Below, piece after piece: positions 1 through 9,050 of a DNA stretch of 64,000 nt (positions are counted from its first letter, which is position 1; each line of letters opens with the position of its first letter). The position numbers and the translations under genes are program-made. The notes under the pieces are model-generated. The model worked only from the letters and a program-made list of their open reading frames with translations, ran no database searches and had not been told where the DNA came from. The stretch is from Paenibacillus taihuensis (GTDB lineage: Bacteria; Bacillota; Bacilli; Paenibacillales; Paenibacillaceae), in the NCBI RefSeq assembly GCF_003386535.1, contig NZ_QTTN01000022.1, forward strand, positions 20,777-84,776, written 5' to 3'.

Positions 1-2
1 TC

Positions 3-311
3 GCGCAATCGGACTTCGGCGGCATCTATCCGATGAGCCCTTTCGTCCGCCGCGAAGTCTTGTCGCATATCGGCTATATGCGGCTGGATTTCCCGTATGT
101 GCATCCATCTTGGGAAGAGGATGGCGCAGCGGTCGGCGGCTTGGATCTTTGCTTCCTGCCTCAGGATGAGAGCAGAACGGAGCTTCCGGCATCGCTCGTG
201 ATCGATTTTCTAACCGGATACTATTCTGCACTGCCGATCAAACCGGATGAATGGTATGCGATGGTGGAGCAATTGAAATCGAAAACAACGATTACGCTGC
301 TTCCGCTTTAG
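3..311 (+). CDS. C-terminal part of an unrecognised protein (cut by window edge)
   Basis: The frame is open from the first complete codon at position 3 and ends with TAG at 309-311, so about 102 C-terminal residues are present and the true start lies outside the window. The segment is acidic and rich in aromatic residues (FVRREVLSHIGYMRLDF, then a region around YYSALPIKPDEWYAMVEQL). I recognise no catalytic motif, membrane segment or family. The next gene starts about 33 bases downstream on the same strand, so the two may be cotranscribed. Confidence 0.5.
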   Translation, partial: AQSDFGGIYPMSPFVRREVLSHIGYMRLDFPYVHPSWEEDGAAVGGLDLCFLPQDESRTELPASLVIDFLTGYYSALPIKPDEWYAMVEQLKSKTTITLLPL

Positions 312-343
312 TCGGAACAGATTATTCTAGGGGAGTGATCATC

Positions 344-1123
344 ATGACCCTATCAATCACCTTCTGGGGAACAGGTGATTCTATGGGGGTTCCGCGTGTT
401 TATTGCTCGTGCGCTGTTTGTGAGGAAGCGAGGGGGAGCGGGCTCAATCGCCGCTTCCGCTCGCTTGTTCATTTGGCCGACGAGGAGTTCGGCACGATGC
501 TCATCGACTGCGGTCCAGAATGGCGCAGGCAGATGGAAGCTGCCTCGCTTCGCGTGATCGATACGATTCTCATCACGCATGCGCATTTCGACCATATCGC
601 CGGTCTGCCGGAGTGGGCGGATATGAATCGCTGGCTTGGACGCAAAGGGCAGGCTTATGCGATGCCTGATGTGATTCAAGCGATCAAGCGCCAATTTCCG
701 TGGCTGACGAATCAGATTCATTTTCATCCGATAGATGGTCTGCTGCGGTTTGGCGGTTGGGAAGTGATCACTTGGCGCGTCAATCATGGCAAGAACGGTC
801 ATGCGTACGCGTTCCGGTTCGACCATCCGGCTACCGGACGCGCATTCGCGTATTGTTCGGATTCGATTGCGCTTAGAGGCGAGGAGCTTGTACCTCTAGA
901 GGGGCTTGATCTCCTTGTTCTCGGGACGAACTTCTACAAGGAGCCGTTTCCATTCGAGTCGCGTTCCGTGTACGATGTGACCGAAGCGCTTGAGCTCATC
1001 GAGCAGATGAAGCCAGGCAGAACGCTGCTGACGCATTTGTCGCATGACATTGATCTCGCACATGATTATGCGCTGCCGGACGCTGTTGATTTTGCGAGAA
1101 CAGCGATGATTGTCGAGGTATAG
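344..1123 (+). CDS. MBL-fold metal-dependent hydrolase, PhnP-like
   Basis: A 259-residue metallo-beta-lactamase-fold protein. The N-terminus has the FWGTGDSMGVPRVYC strand and a CxC-type pair (CSCAVC) typical of PhnP-like phosphodiesterases, where Cys residues bind an extra zinc. The metal-binding signature HAHFDH lies at residues 79-84, and a late TLLTHLSHDID supplies a further His. PhnP relatives cleave cyclic phosphodiesters; the substrate here is unknown because no phn genes are nearby. The ATG at 344 was chosen because GGGGAGTG precedes it; an upstream in-frame start at 251 would overlap the previous gene and lacks such a site. Confidence 0.8.
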   Translation: MTLSITFWGTGDSMGVPRVYCSCAVCEEARGSGLNRRFRSLVHLADEEFGTMLIDCGPEWRRQMEAASLRVIDTILITHAHFDHIAGLPEWADMNRWLGRKGQAYAMPDVIQAIKRQFPWLTNQIHFHPIDGLLRFGGWEVITWRVNHGKNGHAYAFRFDHPATGRAFAYCSDSIALRGEELVPLEGLDLLVLGTNFYKEPFPFESRSVYDVTEALELIEQMKPGRTLLTHLSHDIDLAHDYALPDAVDFARTAMIVEV

Positions 1124-1146
1124 TTTCGCTATAGGCAACTGTACCC

Positions 1147-1175
1147 TTGACTTTGGATGGCTGGAAAGCTATAGT
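1147..1175 (+). promoter_or_regulatory. sigma-A type promoter for the structured RNA region
   Basis: TTGACT at 1147-1152 and TATAGT at 1170-1175 are separated by exactly 17 bases. Transcription would start near 1182, more than 400 bases before the next coding gene, so the first product is a long untranslated RNA. Confidence 0.6.
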
Positions 1176-1181
1176 GAATAT

Positions 1182-1437
1182 AAATTTAAGATGCAAGGGG
1201 AAATTTTGATGTCGGTTATGGTTCTTAACTTCTAAATTGGATAAGACTTGGAGCCTGAAGTGCTTCAAGTGGCGTATTGCCGAAATTGATTTTCGTGTTT
1301 TGTTGTAAATTTGCAGCTTTCCTGCAGGTTTATTTCTTTGCGGAATCGTTCGCCTTATGCCGGCCAATGAGTTAAGAACATGACAATTTCCGCCTGCTGG
1401 ACGGTAAATTAGCGTGCTCTTGGAGCACGCTTTTTTT
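1182..1437 (+). ncRNA. candidate structured RNA ending in an intrinsic terminator, no known family recognised
   Basis: The stretch lies between a good promoter and a perfect terminator and has no ribosome-site-plus-ORF. A 10-bp closing helix is visible: GTTCTTAACT at 1221-1230 against AGTTAAGAAC at 1370-1379, continued by ATTGG (1236-1240) with CCAAT (1364-1368). Inside it is a 9-bp hairpin (1246-1254 with 1262-1270) followed by several short hairpins, giving a multibranch appearance. I compared it by eye with T-box, SAM, TPP, FMN, cobalamin, lysine, ydaO, M-box, 6S and SRP hallmarks and found no match. It may be a free RNA or the aptamer half of a leader controlling the MutS2-like gene. Confidence 0.4.
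1412..1437 (+). terminator. intrinsic terminator 1 upstream of the MutS2-like gene
   Basis: Perfect 8-bp stem GCGTGCTC / GAGCACGC with a TTG loop, followed by seven T residues. Confidence 0.8.
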
Positions 1438-1563
1438 CATTGTACGGACTTCTCTGCATTTGCAGCTGCTTTATGCTGCGGAGAGGTCTGCGACAATGAG
1501 CTGGTACCGTCTCGATCGAAACAGGAATGGGAAGCGTGATGCGCTTTCTGTTCCTGTTTTTTT
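1438..1563 (+). promoter_or_regulatory. second hairpin plus second terminator in the leader of the MutS2-like gene
   Basis: A 61-nt imperfect hairpin runs from CATTGT (1438-1443) to ACAATG (1493-1498), with inner pairing GGACTTCTCTGC against GCGGAGAGGTCTG including G-T wobbles. It is followed by TGGTACCG at 1502-1509, which resembles the core of a T-box, and then by a terminator at 1519-1563 (AACAGGAA ... TTCCTGTT, long T-run). I see no promoter between this terminator and the gene start at 1603, so expression of the gene probably depends on readthrough. Confidence 0.5.
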
Positions 1564-1602
1564 ATGTTCACTTATTAAACGACGAAGGATGGATCAAGAA
1601 CA

Positions 1603-3621
1603 ATGAATAACCGTACAATGTCCAAATTAGAATTCGATAAAATCAAAACGCTGCTGCTTTCTTACACCGTTTCTGGCCCAGGGAAAGTGCTCGCGGAGAA
1701 GCATCAACCAAGCTCGCAAGCGGGTCAAGTGCGAGCGTGGCTGACGGAGACGGCTGAAGCTGTACGTTTGCTCGCGACCGGAGCAAGCGTGCCGATCTCC
1801 GCGATGGAAGGGATGGAGAGCTTCATGGCTCTGCTCGGCAAAGGCAAAATCTACACCGAGCAAGAGCTTGGCAATCTCGCTGTGTGGCTCACATCGGTCT
1901 CGCAGATGAAGCGGTACATGGCCAGCAAGGAGATGACCGCTCCAACGATCAGCAGCTATGCCGATTCGATGCATGATTGTCCGGCTCTGCTGGAGGAGCT
2001 GGACCGTTGTATCCGCCACGGCGTGCTGACCGATCAAGCATCGCCGGAGCTTGGCGATATTCGCAGACATCTCGCCGCCGCTGAGGATCGGATCGAGCGC
2101 AAGCTGAACCAGCTGCTCGGCAAATACAAGTCTGCGCTGCAAGATCCGCTCGTCAGCAAACGGAACGGCCATTTCGTTCTTCCCGTGAAGCGGGAGCTAC
2201 GCAGACAGGTGCCGGGCACGGTGTGGGATGAATCGGCGAGCGGACAGACGCTGTTCGTAGAGCCAGTAGATGTGGCGGATCTGCAAGCGGAATGGCAGAT
2301 GTGGAAGTCGGAGGAGGAGCGGGAGCGGACGGCGATCCTGTCGCAGCTGTCTGATCAAGCAGAGGAACAAGGCGACAAGCTGAAATGGAACGTTGAAGCG
2401 ATGGCTTCGTTCGATTTTATTTTTGCGAGAGGGAAGCTCGGTCGCACCTATAACGGAATCGCTGCAGCGATTGTAGATCAGCCTTATGTGCGTCTTGTTG
2501 GAGCTCGCCATCCGCTGCTTGGCGAGAAAGCGGTGCCGCTCACGATTGAGATAGGCGGAGACTGGCGCCAGCTCATCATTACGGGGCCGAACACCGGCGG
2601 CAAGACAGTTGCGCTCAAGACGATCGGGCTGTTCGCGCTCATGACGCAAGCGGGGCTGTTAATTCCGGCACAGCCAGGCACAGAGATAGGGCTGTTCCAA
2701 ACGATTCTCGCCGATGTGGGCGACGGGCAGAGCATCGAGCAGTCGCTCAGCACCTTCTCGGCGCATATGGACTGTCTCAGCGAGATGCTCGGCAGCGCGA
2801 ATGCGAGATCGCTCATTCTGCTCGATGAGCTCGCGGCTGGTACGGACCCCGGCGAAGGCATCGCACTCGCCATTGCCGTACTGGAAGAGCTGCTCCAGCG
2901 GGGCTCGCTCGTTGCGGCGACGACGCATTTTAACGAGATCAAACGTTTCGCTGCTCGGACGAAAGGCTGTACGAACGCAAGAATGGCGTTCGACTCGGAG
3001 ACGTTGAAGCCGCTCTATCAACTCGAGGTCGGAGAAGCGGGAGACAGCTACGCGTTCGCGATTGCGAGGCGATTCGGCTTGCCGGAGAAGGTTGTTCAGC
3101 GCGCAGAACAGCGGTTGAAGGCGGCGGTGCGATCAGCCGCTGGCAACGCAGCAGCCGTTAACAACAATGCGGAAGCTGAGCTCGCAATGGAAGCGGAAGC
3201 CGACGCTATAGTAGAAACGTGGAAACCTAAGCCGGAACGAGCGAAGAAAGTGAAACGAGCAACGGAGTCAGCGAACGAGCCGACCAACGAGGAATTACAG
3301 GATGGCTCACCTGCTTCGAAAAAGCCTTTTGAAGTAGGAGACTGTGTCTGGATCTATCCGTTGAAGCGGACCGGAATTGTATATCAACCTGCGAATGAGC
3401 GCGGCGACGTCGTCGTTCAAGTACAGAAGACGAAGATGACATTCAACCGCAAACGGCTGTCGCTCTACATTCCGAGCAAGCAGCTGTACCCGCAGGGCAT
3501 TGATTACGACATGGATATCGTGTTCGAATCGAAGGAGAATCGCAAGACGCGCCATCAGATGGAACGCAAATACGTGCCGGGACTTACAATCGTCACGCCT
3601 CCGGACGAATCCAAGGCATAA
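1603..3621 (+). CDS. MutS2-like DNA mismatch/recombination ATPase lacking the Smr domain
   Basis: A 672-residue MutS-family ATPase of the MutS2 branch: helical clamp/core region in the first ~300 residues, Walker A GPNTGGKT at 328-335, Walker B LILLDE at 404-409, then ATTHFNEIK and the dimer-type helix. Full MutS2 is usually near 780 residues, with a KOW-like segment and a C-terminal Smr nuclease. Here a charged linker (about 510-575) leads into a KOW-like domain (FEVGDCVWIYPLKRTGIV) and the protein stops with no Smr signature. It may bind branched DNA or act at ribosomes as MutS2 does, but without the nickase. The ATG follows GAAGGATGG. The gene stands alone behind a long structured leader. 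Confidence 0.75.
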   Translation: MNNRTMSKLEFDKIKTLLLSYTVSGPGKVLAEKHQPSSQAGQVRAWLTETAEAVRLLATGASVPISAMEGMESFMALLGKGKIYTEQELGNLAVWLTSVSQMKRYMASKEMTAPTISSYADSMHDCPALLEELDRCIRHGVLTDQASPELGDIRRHLAAAEDRIERKLNQLLGKYKSALQDPLVSKRNGHFVLPVKRELRRQVPGTVWDESASGQTLFVEPVDVADLQAEWQMWKSEEERERTAILSQLSDQAEEQGDKLKWNVEAMASFDFIFARGKLGRTYNGIAAAIVDQPYVRLVGARHPLLGEKAVPLTIEIGGDWRQLIITGPNTGGKTVALKTIGLFALMTQAGLLIPAQPGTEIGLFQTILADVGDGQSIEQSLSTFSAHMDCLSEMLGSANARSLILLDELAAGTDPGEGIALAIAVLEELLQRGSLVAATTHFNEIKRFAARTKGCTNARMAFDSETLKPLYQLEVGEAGDSYAFAIARRFGLPEKVVQRAEQRLKAAVRSAAGNAAAVNNNAEAELAMEAEADAIVETWKPKPERAKKVKRATESANEPTNEELQDGSPASKKPFEVGDCVWIYPLKRTGIVYQPANERGDVVVQVQKTKMTFNRKRLSLYIPSKQLYPQGIDYDMDIVFESKENRKTRHQMERKYVPGLTIVTPPDESKA

Positions 3622-3656
3622 CTCGCTACTAACCTGCCGCAGCGCAAAATACAGAA

Positions 3657-3706
3657 ACAGCCAGCCACTCAGCAACATTGCTGAATAGAGCTGGCTGTCC
3701 TCTTTT
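3657..3706 (+). terminator. terminator after the MutS2-like gene
   Basis: ACAGCCAGC (3657-3665) pairs with GCTGGCTGT (3690-3698), with an inner CAGCAA/TTGCTG stem, followed by CCTCTTTT. The convergent gene ends at 3756, so it may serve both strands. Confidence 0.65.
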
Positions 3707-3755
3707 CTCGAACTCGTACTTGATGTTAATCCTTTTCCTGAACCCGAACCTGATG

Positions 3756-4400
3756 CTAATCTCGACTCTCAATGACCAACAGCAATCCGTCTCGCACTTG
3801 AATCTGACCTTGATCCCCAAGAAGCTTGTTGCTAATTCCAAGCGACTGTCCAATCTCAAGCGTTGCCTCGTGCAGCGGGTACTGGAAACCTGTCAGTGTA
3901 ATGCCTGTCACACGCTCTGTTAACGGGAGCAGCGAGATGTAGGTGAATCCTTTGTTAATGAGGTTAACTCCCCCCTCTGAAGCAAGCTGTATACAATTAT
4001 GCTCGTCCACTATGGAGGCCGAGACTCCTTGCTGCAATGCCATCCGAAGCAAATGGACATTCGCCAGCGAATGATCGAAGCGCGTCCCGAGCGCACCTAA
4101 CATCACGATCCGCTCCGGGTTCCGCGACAGTGCGAGGCGCCATGCCAGCTCCGTATCGGTATAGTCTTTATCAATCGGATCGAAATCGAGCGTTTCGTCG
4201 CTCATCTCACGGATGAATGCAAGCTGCTCAGACGTCACCGAGTCAAAATCCCCAAGCGAAATATGCGGCTTATAACCGTTCTCCGTCAGGAACAGCGCTC
4301 CGGCGTCTGCACCAATCAATAGATCACCGTCTTCAATCAGCTCCAGCGCCCATTTGCCCAAACGGCCACCGGTAAAAATAACGATACGTTTATGTTCCAT
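3756..4400 (-). CDS. thiN: thiamine pyrophosphokinase
   Basis: A 214-residue enzyme that transfers pyrophosphate from ATP to thiamine to make thiamine diphosphate in the cytoplasm. Recognised from the start MEHKRIVIFTGG, then GADAGALFL, GDFDSV, the acidic DKDYTDTELA and GTRFDHSLANVHLL, all in the family order. The length fits the ~210-residue family. An upstream in-frame ATG at 4505 would add 35 unrelated residues without a ribosome site, so 4400 is preferred even though its own site (GATGGGG) is weak. Its product is the cofactor of the nearby PDH and POR enzymes; that link is my inference. Confidence 0.88.
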   Translation of the reverse strand: MEHKRIVIFTGGRLGKWALELIEDGDLLIGADAGALFLTENGYKPHISLGDFDSVTSEQLAFIREMSDETLDFDPIDKDYTDTELAWRLALSRNPERIVMLGALGTRFDHSLANVHLLRMALQQGVSASIVDEHNCIQLASEGGVNLINKGFTYISLLPLTERVTGITLTGFQYPLHEATLEIGQSLGISNKLLGDQGQIQVRDGLLLVIESRD

Positions 4401-4596
4401 AACCCCATCTGCCAGCCTTTCTGAATCATACGTCACGTTGCATTGCTTTTGCTTAAGACAGTATACTTCGGTTTGCCCTGCGTTGACTAGCCGAGATTCG
4501 GTCATAATGAAAGAAGGTAATGCTTGAAGAATATGAAGACCGCGGCTAAAATGAGTAAGGATTATGATTCGGGGAGATACGCGGGGGCATCATGAA

Positions 4597-5316
4597 ATGA
4601 ATATTCAAATGGACATGGATATCTTTACGGTATTCAGCATCATCGGTACGATCGCGTTCGCAGTGAGCGGCGCCATCGTTGCGATGGAAGAAGAGTATGA
4701 TATTTTGGGCGTTTACGTGCTCGGGCTCGTGACTGCTTTTGGCGGAGGCGTAATTCGTAACCTCCTCATCGGCGTGCCGATTCCGACGATCTGGACGCAG
4801 GGAATGCTGCTGAAGACAGCGGTCATCGCTATGACGATTGCATTCATCCTCCCGGTCAAATGGCTGAAGACGTGGAAGAAGAGTGAAGCGTTCTTCGATG
4901 CGATCGGGCTTTCGGCCTTTGCCATCCAAGGGGCACTGTACGCAGCAGGTAAGTATCCGCTCAGCGCAGTAATGGTGGCAGCGATGCTGACTGGTATCGG
5001 CGGCGGTATGATACGAGACGTGCTGGCAGGACGGAAGCCGCTTGTGCTCCGGGACGAAATCTATGCTGTATGGGCATTGGCGGCAGGCGCCGTCATCAGC
5101 TTGGGCTGGTTCCACACACCGGCGCAGCTGCTGATCTTGTTCGTCATCGTTATTATTTTCCGAATGCTGTCTGTTCACTATAGCTGGCGATTGCCTCGCC
5201 GATCATTGAAATACGCGCTGGCTCAATCGATTTTCCATGCCGATGAGGAGAAACGGGCTGCTGCAGCATCTGCAATTCAAGAACAAGAAGAAGTCGAAAG
5301 GAAGCAAAATGATTAA
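4597..5316 (+). CDS. TRIC-type / UPF0126 (YicG) membrane protein
   Basis: About 239 residues with roughly seven membrane segments and the internally repeated glycine signatures GGGVIRNLLIG and GGGMIRDVLAGRKP that define the prokaryotic TRIC cation-channel (UPF0126) family. The C-terminus is a charged cytoplasmic tail (EEKRAAAASAIQEQEEVE). I chose ATG 4597 because the first membrane helix begins a few residues later; ATG 4564 is an alternative. The end overlaps the following phosphatase gene by 8 bases, indicating translational coupling. Confidence 0.8.
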   Translation: MNIQMDMDIFTVFSIIGTIAFAVSGAIVAMEEEYDILGVYVLGLVTAFGGGVIRNLLIGVPIPTIWTQGMLLKTAVIAMTIAFILPVKWLKTWKKSEAFFDAIGLSAFAIQGALYAAGKYPLSAVMVAAMLTGIGGGMIRDVLAGRKPLVLRDEIYAVWALAAGAVISLGWFHTPAQLLILFVIVIIFRMLSVHYSWRLPRRSLKYALAQSIFHADEEKRAAAASAIQEQEEVERKQND

Positions 5317-5794
5317 CGTATTGTTTGTATGTCTCGGCAACATTTGCCGCTCGCCGATGGCGGAAGCCGTATTCCGGCATCAATTGAAGGAACAGCATCT
5401 GGAGGATCGCATTGCGGTCGATTCGGCCGGAACGGGCGATTGGCACCTCGGCAAGCCGCCGCATGAAGGCACAAGGAAGCTGCTTGACGAATATGGCATC
5501 TCGTATGACGGCATGCGTGCAAGACAGGTGCTGATGCAAGATTATCAATCGTATGACTATATCATCTGTATGGACAGCAACAATGAGCGTGATGTAAAGC
5601 AGCTGTTCGGAACGATGTCAGACAGTCATGCTCAGGTGTTCAAGTTCATGGATTTGCTGCCGGAACAGGCGAGTAACGATGTGCCGGACCCGTACTATAC
5701 AGGCAACTTCGACGAAGTGTATGAGCTGGTGTCCGAAGGATGTAAGCGACTGATTGCTCGAATCGGCGCTGAATATAGCGAGCTATCCAAGTAA
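5309..5794 (+). CDS. low-molecular-weight protein-tyrosine/arginine phosphatase
   Basis: A 161-residue LMW-PTP fold protein. The P-loop CLGNICRS occupies residues 8-15, with nucleophile Cys8 and Arg14; the general acid is in VPDPYYTG near residue 127. The ILe after the loop Asn (GNICRS) matches both tyrosine phosphatases and YwlE-type protein-arginine phosphatases (which have Thr at that point in B. subtilis), so the substrate class is open. ATG 5309 follows AAAGGAAGC and lies within the end of the TRIC-type gene. A terminator follows directly. Confidence 0.88.
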   Translation: MINVLFVCLGNICRSPMAEAVFRHQLKEQHLEDRIAVDSAGTGDWHLGKPPHEGTRKLLDEYGISYDGMRARQVLMQDYQSYDYIICMDSNNERDVKQLFGTMSDSHAQVFKFMDLLPEQASNDVPDPYYTGNFDEVYELVSEGCKRLIARIGAEYSELSK

Positions 5795-5800
5795 TTTCGA

Positions 5801-5852
5801 GAAGCAAAAAGACCGTATTCCCGGATGAGGGGAGTACGGTCTTACTTCTTTT
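5801..5852 (+). terminator. bidirectional terminator between convergent genes
   Basis: AAGACCGTA (5809-5817) pairs with TACGGTCTT (5835-5843), with a CCC/GGGG inner stem and outer GAAG/CTTC pairs. A-rich on the left and T-rich on the right flank, it can serve the phosphatase gene and the minus-strand esterase. Confidence 0.7.
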
Positions 5853-5892
5853 CCACGCAATTCTATTCAAAGCAACTTATTTTCCAAGTTAA

Positions 5893-6636
5893 TTAAGCTT
5901 CCTCATGCAAAAAAGCTCGAAGTGCATCCGGGATATGCTGCTGCCAGAAGCCCCAAACATGATCGCCGTTGTGCTCGCTGTAGTTGATTCGTGCGCCTCT
6001 GCCCTCCAGTATCACTTTCATCTCACGATTAATCGCTACGAAATCATAGACGGTGCCTCGGTCTGATTTGAATGCCGTTTCCTGCAAGCCTACGATCATG
6101 AACAGCGACAGCCTGCTTAGGTCGGCCGATTGCTCCGCAATCGCGCGGGATGCGGGATAAAAGGCGCCGGACAGGGAAATAACTTGATCGAACAAATCCG
6201 GATACGTTAATGCAAGATGAAGACTCACTGTGCCGCCTAGCGAATCGCCTGCAAGAATACGAGCGCTCTTGTCTCGTCTAGCTGGATACTTGGATTCGAT
6301 ATAAGGAACAAGTTCATCCCCGAAGAATGCGACGTAGCCATGATGCCGGTCGCCGTCTGGCGAATACTCCGCCGTGCGGTGTGCAATATCAACCTCGACG
6401 CCTACAATAATGAACGGCTCGATTCCTTCATCGAGAATGAGCTGGTTCGCCGTTGTCGCAATACGTCCGAAATTGAAGAATTGTTCGCCGTCCTGACAGT
6501 AGACGACAGGGTAACTGAGCAGTTCATTATAGCCCGGCGGCAAATAGATCCGAAGATTCCGCTCGCCCTCCGGCAGATTTTGACTAGGAATGACATCTTT
6601 CACAATCGTTCTTTTCAAATAACGCGCATCAGTCAT
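5893..6636 (-). CDS. alpha/beta-hydrolase, putative esterase (enterochelin-esterase/EstD-like)
   Basis: A 247-residue single-domain esterase of the enterochelin esterase-like (D-type) group. The N-terminal strand RNLRIYLPPGY, the PVVYCQDG oxyanion-side segment, the nucleophile elbow GDSLGG (Ser about residue 132) and the late HNGDHVWGFW with the catalytic His are visible. No signal peptide, so it is cytoplasmic. The substrate cannot be read from sequence. ATG 6636 follows AAAGGAG on the minus strand. It is monocistronic and convergent with the phosphatase. Confidence 0.78.
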   Translation of the reverse strand: MTDARYLKRTIVKDVIPSQNLPEGERNLRIYLPPGYNELLSYPVVYCQDGEQFFNFGRIATTANQLILDEGIEPFIIVGVEVDIAHRTAEYSPDGDRHHGYVAFFGDELVPYIESKYPARRDKSARILAGDSLGGTVSLHLALTYPDLFDQVISLSGAFYPASRAIAEQSADLSRLSLFMIVGLQETAFKSDRGTVYDFVAINREMKVILEGRGARINYSEHNGDHVWGFWQQHIPDALRAFLHEEA

Positions 6637-6845
6637 GAATAAAAAGCTCCTTTGCCTTGCATGGTTTGGACGTGTTGTGGGTAAACAAAAGGGAGGTGGT
6701 TCAAAGCAGTTTTGTTAACTGTTGGTTAGAAATGTTCGTGTTGTATTATGCTGTACTAGTACTTTGATAGTTCTGTTACATATACAATTTAGCAGGCTAA
6801 TAGATGAAATGTTACAAAATACAACGGTTTATGGTGTTTTATGCT

Positions 6846-7996
<1,151 letters not shown>

Positions 7997-8037
7997 TGGG
8001 ATGACTATAGAAGCAAGCTAAGGAGGAACTCGCGACA

Positions 8038-9015
8038 ATGGCTCAAATGAATATGAAAGAAGCGATCCGCGATGCAATGCGCGTGGAGCTTAAAAATGAC
8101 CCGAACGTGTACGTCTTCGGTGAAGACGTCGGTAAGGTCGGCGGCGTATTCCGTGCGACTGAAGGACTTCAAGGAGAATTCGGCGAAGACCGCGTATTCG
8201 ATACCCCGCTTGCTGAATCTGCAATCGCAGGCATGGCAGTAGGTATGGGGCTTCAAGGCTTCCGTCCGGTGGCCGAGATCCAATTCGTCGGCTTCATCTA
8301 CGAAGCGATGGACCAAATGTTTATCCAAGCAGCTCGTATGCGTTACCGCTCCGGCGGCCGTTACAACTCGCCGATCGTATTCCGTACGCCTTTCGGCGGC
8401 GGCGTTAAAGCGGCTGAGCTTCACACGGACTCGCTCGAAGGCTTGGCTATCCAAACGCCTGGTATCAAAGTAATCGTGCCTTCCAACCCGTACGATGCGA
8501 AGGGCTTGCTCGTTGCAGCAATTCGCGACAACGATCCGGTCTTCTTCATGGAGCACCTGAACTTGTACCATGCATTCCGTGCCGAGGTGCCTGAAGAAGC
8601 GTACACGGTTGAAATCGGCAAAGCGAACGTAGTTCGCGAAGGTTCCGACGTGACAATCATCGCTTACGGCCTGATGGTTCACACTGCAGTGAAAGCAGCT
8701 GAAGAGCTTGAGAAGAGCGGCGTGAAGGCAGAAGTTATCGACCTTCGCACACTGCTTCCGCTTGATATTGATACAATCGTTGCTTCGATTAAGAAGACAA
8801 ACCGTGCAATCGTTGTGCAAGAAGCACAAAAAACGTCCGGTGCAGCAGCAGAAATCATTGCTCAAATCAACGAACATGCGATTCTTCACCTGGAAGCGCC
8901 AGTACTCCGCGTAGCTGGTCCAGATACGGTTTATCCGTTCGCGCAAGTTGAAGACGCTTGGCTGCCTAACCCGGCACGGATTGTTAAGGCTGTTAATCAA
9001 GTGATGAACTTTTAA
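8038..9015 (+). CDS. pdhB: pyruvate dehydrogenase E1 component, beta subunit
   Basis: A 325-residue E1-beta chain with the transketolase pyrimidine-binding domain first ([34 protein letters not shown]) and the C-terminal transketolase domain after about residue 195 ([21 protein letters not shown]). It pairs with PdhA to form the E1 active site. The start follows AAGGAGG, 41 bases after pdhA ends. Length and motif order are standard. Confidence 0.95.
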   Translation: MAQMNMKEAIRDAMRVELKNDPNVYVFGEDVGKVGGVFRATEGLQGEFGEDRVFDTPLAESAIAGMAVGMGLQGFRPVAEIQFVGFIYEAMDQMFIQAARMRYRSGGRYNSPIVFRTPFGGGVKAAELHTDSLEGLAIQTPGIKVIVPSNPYDAKGLLVAAIRDNDPVFFMEHLNLYHAFRAEVPEEAYTVEIGKANVVREGSDVTIIAYGLMVHTAVKAAEELEKSGVKAEVIDLRTLLPLDIDTIVASIKKTNRAIVVQEAQKTSGAAAEIIAQINEHAILHLEAPVLRVAGPDTVYPFAQVEDAWLPNPARIVKAVNQVMNF

Positions 9016-9050
9016 TCATAGACATCAGGTTGTGAAGGAGGTCACGGAAC

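Noticed and set aside
1438..1563. T-box riboswitch ahead of the MutS2-like gene, because of TGGTACCG and a following terminator
   Set aside because: Only about 10 of the 14 T-box positions fit, no stem I with specifier loop is visible, an intrinsic terminator lies upstream, and the gene is not linked to amino acid supply.
3707..3816. Three imperfect ~26-base repeats (GATTAACATCAAG-like on the minus strand) at the end of and after thiN
   Set aside because: Identity is low and spacing irregular (about 30 and 52 bases); probably chance or old slippage.
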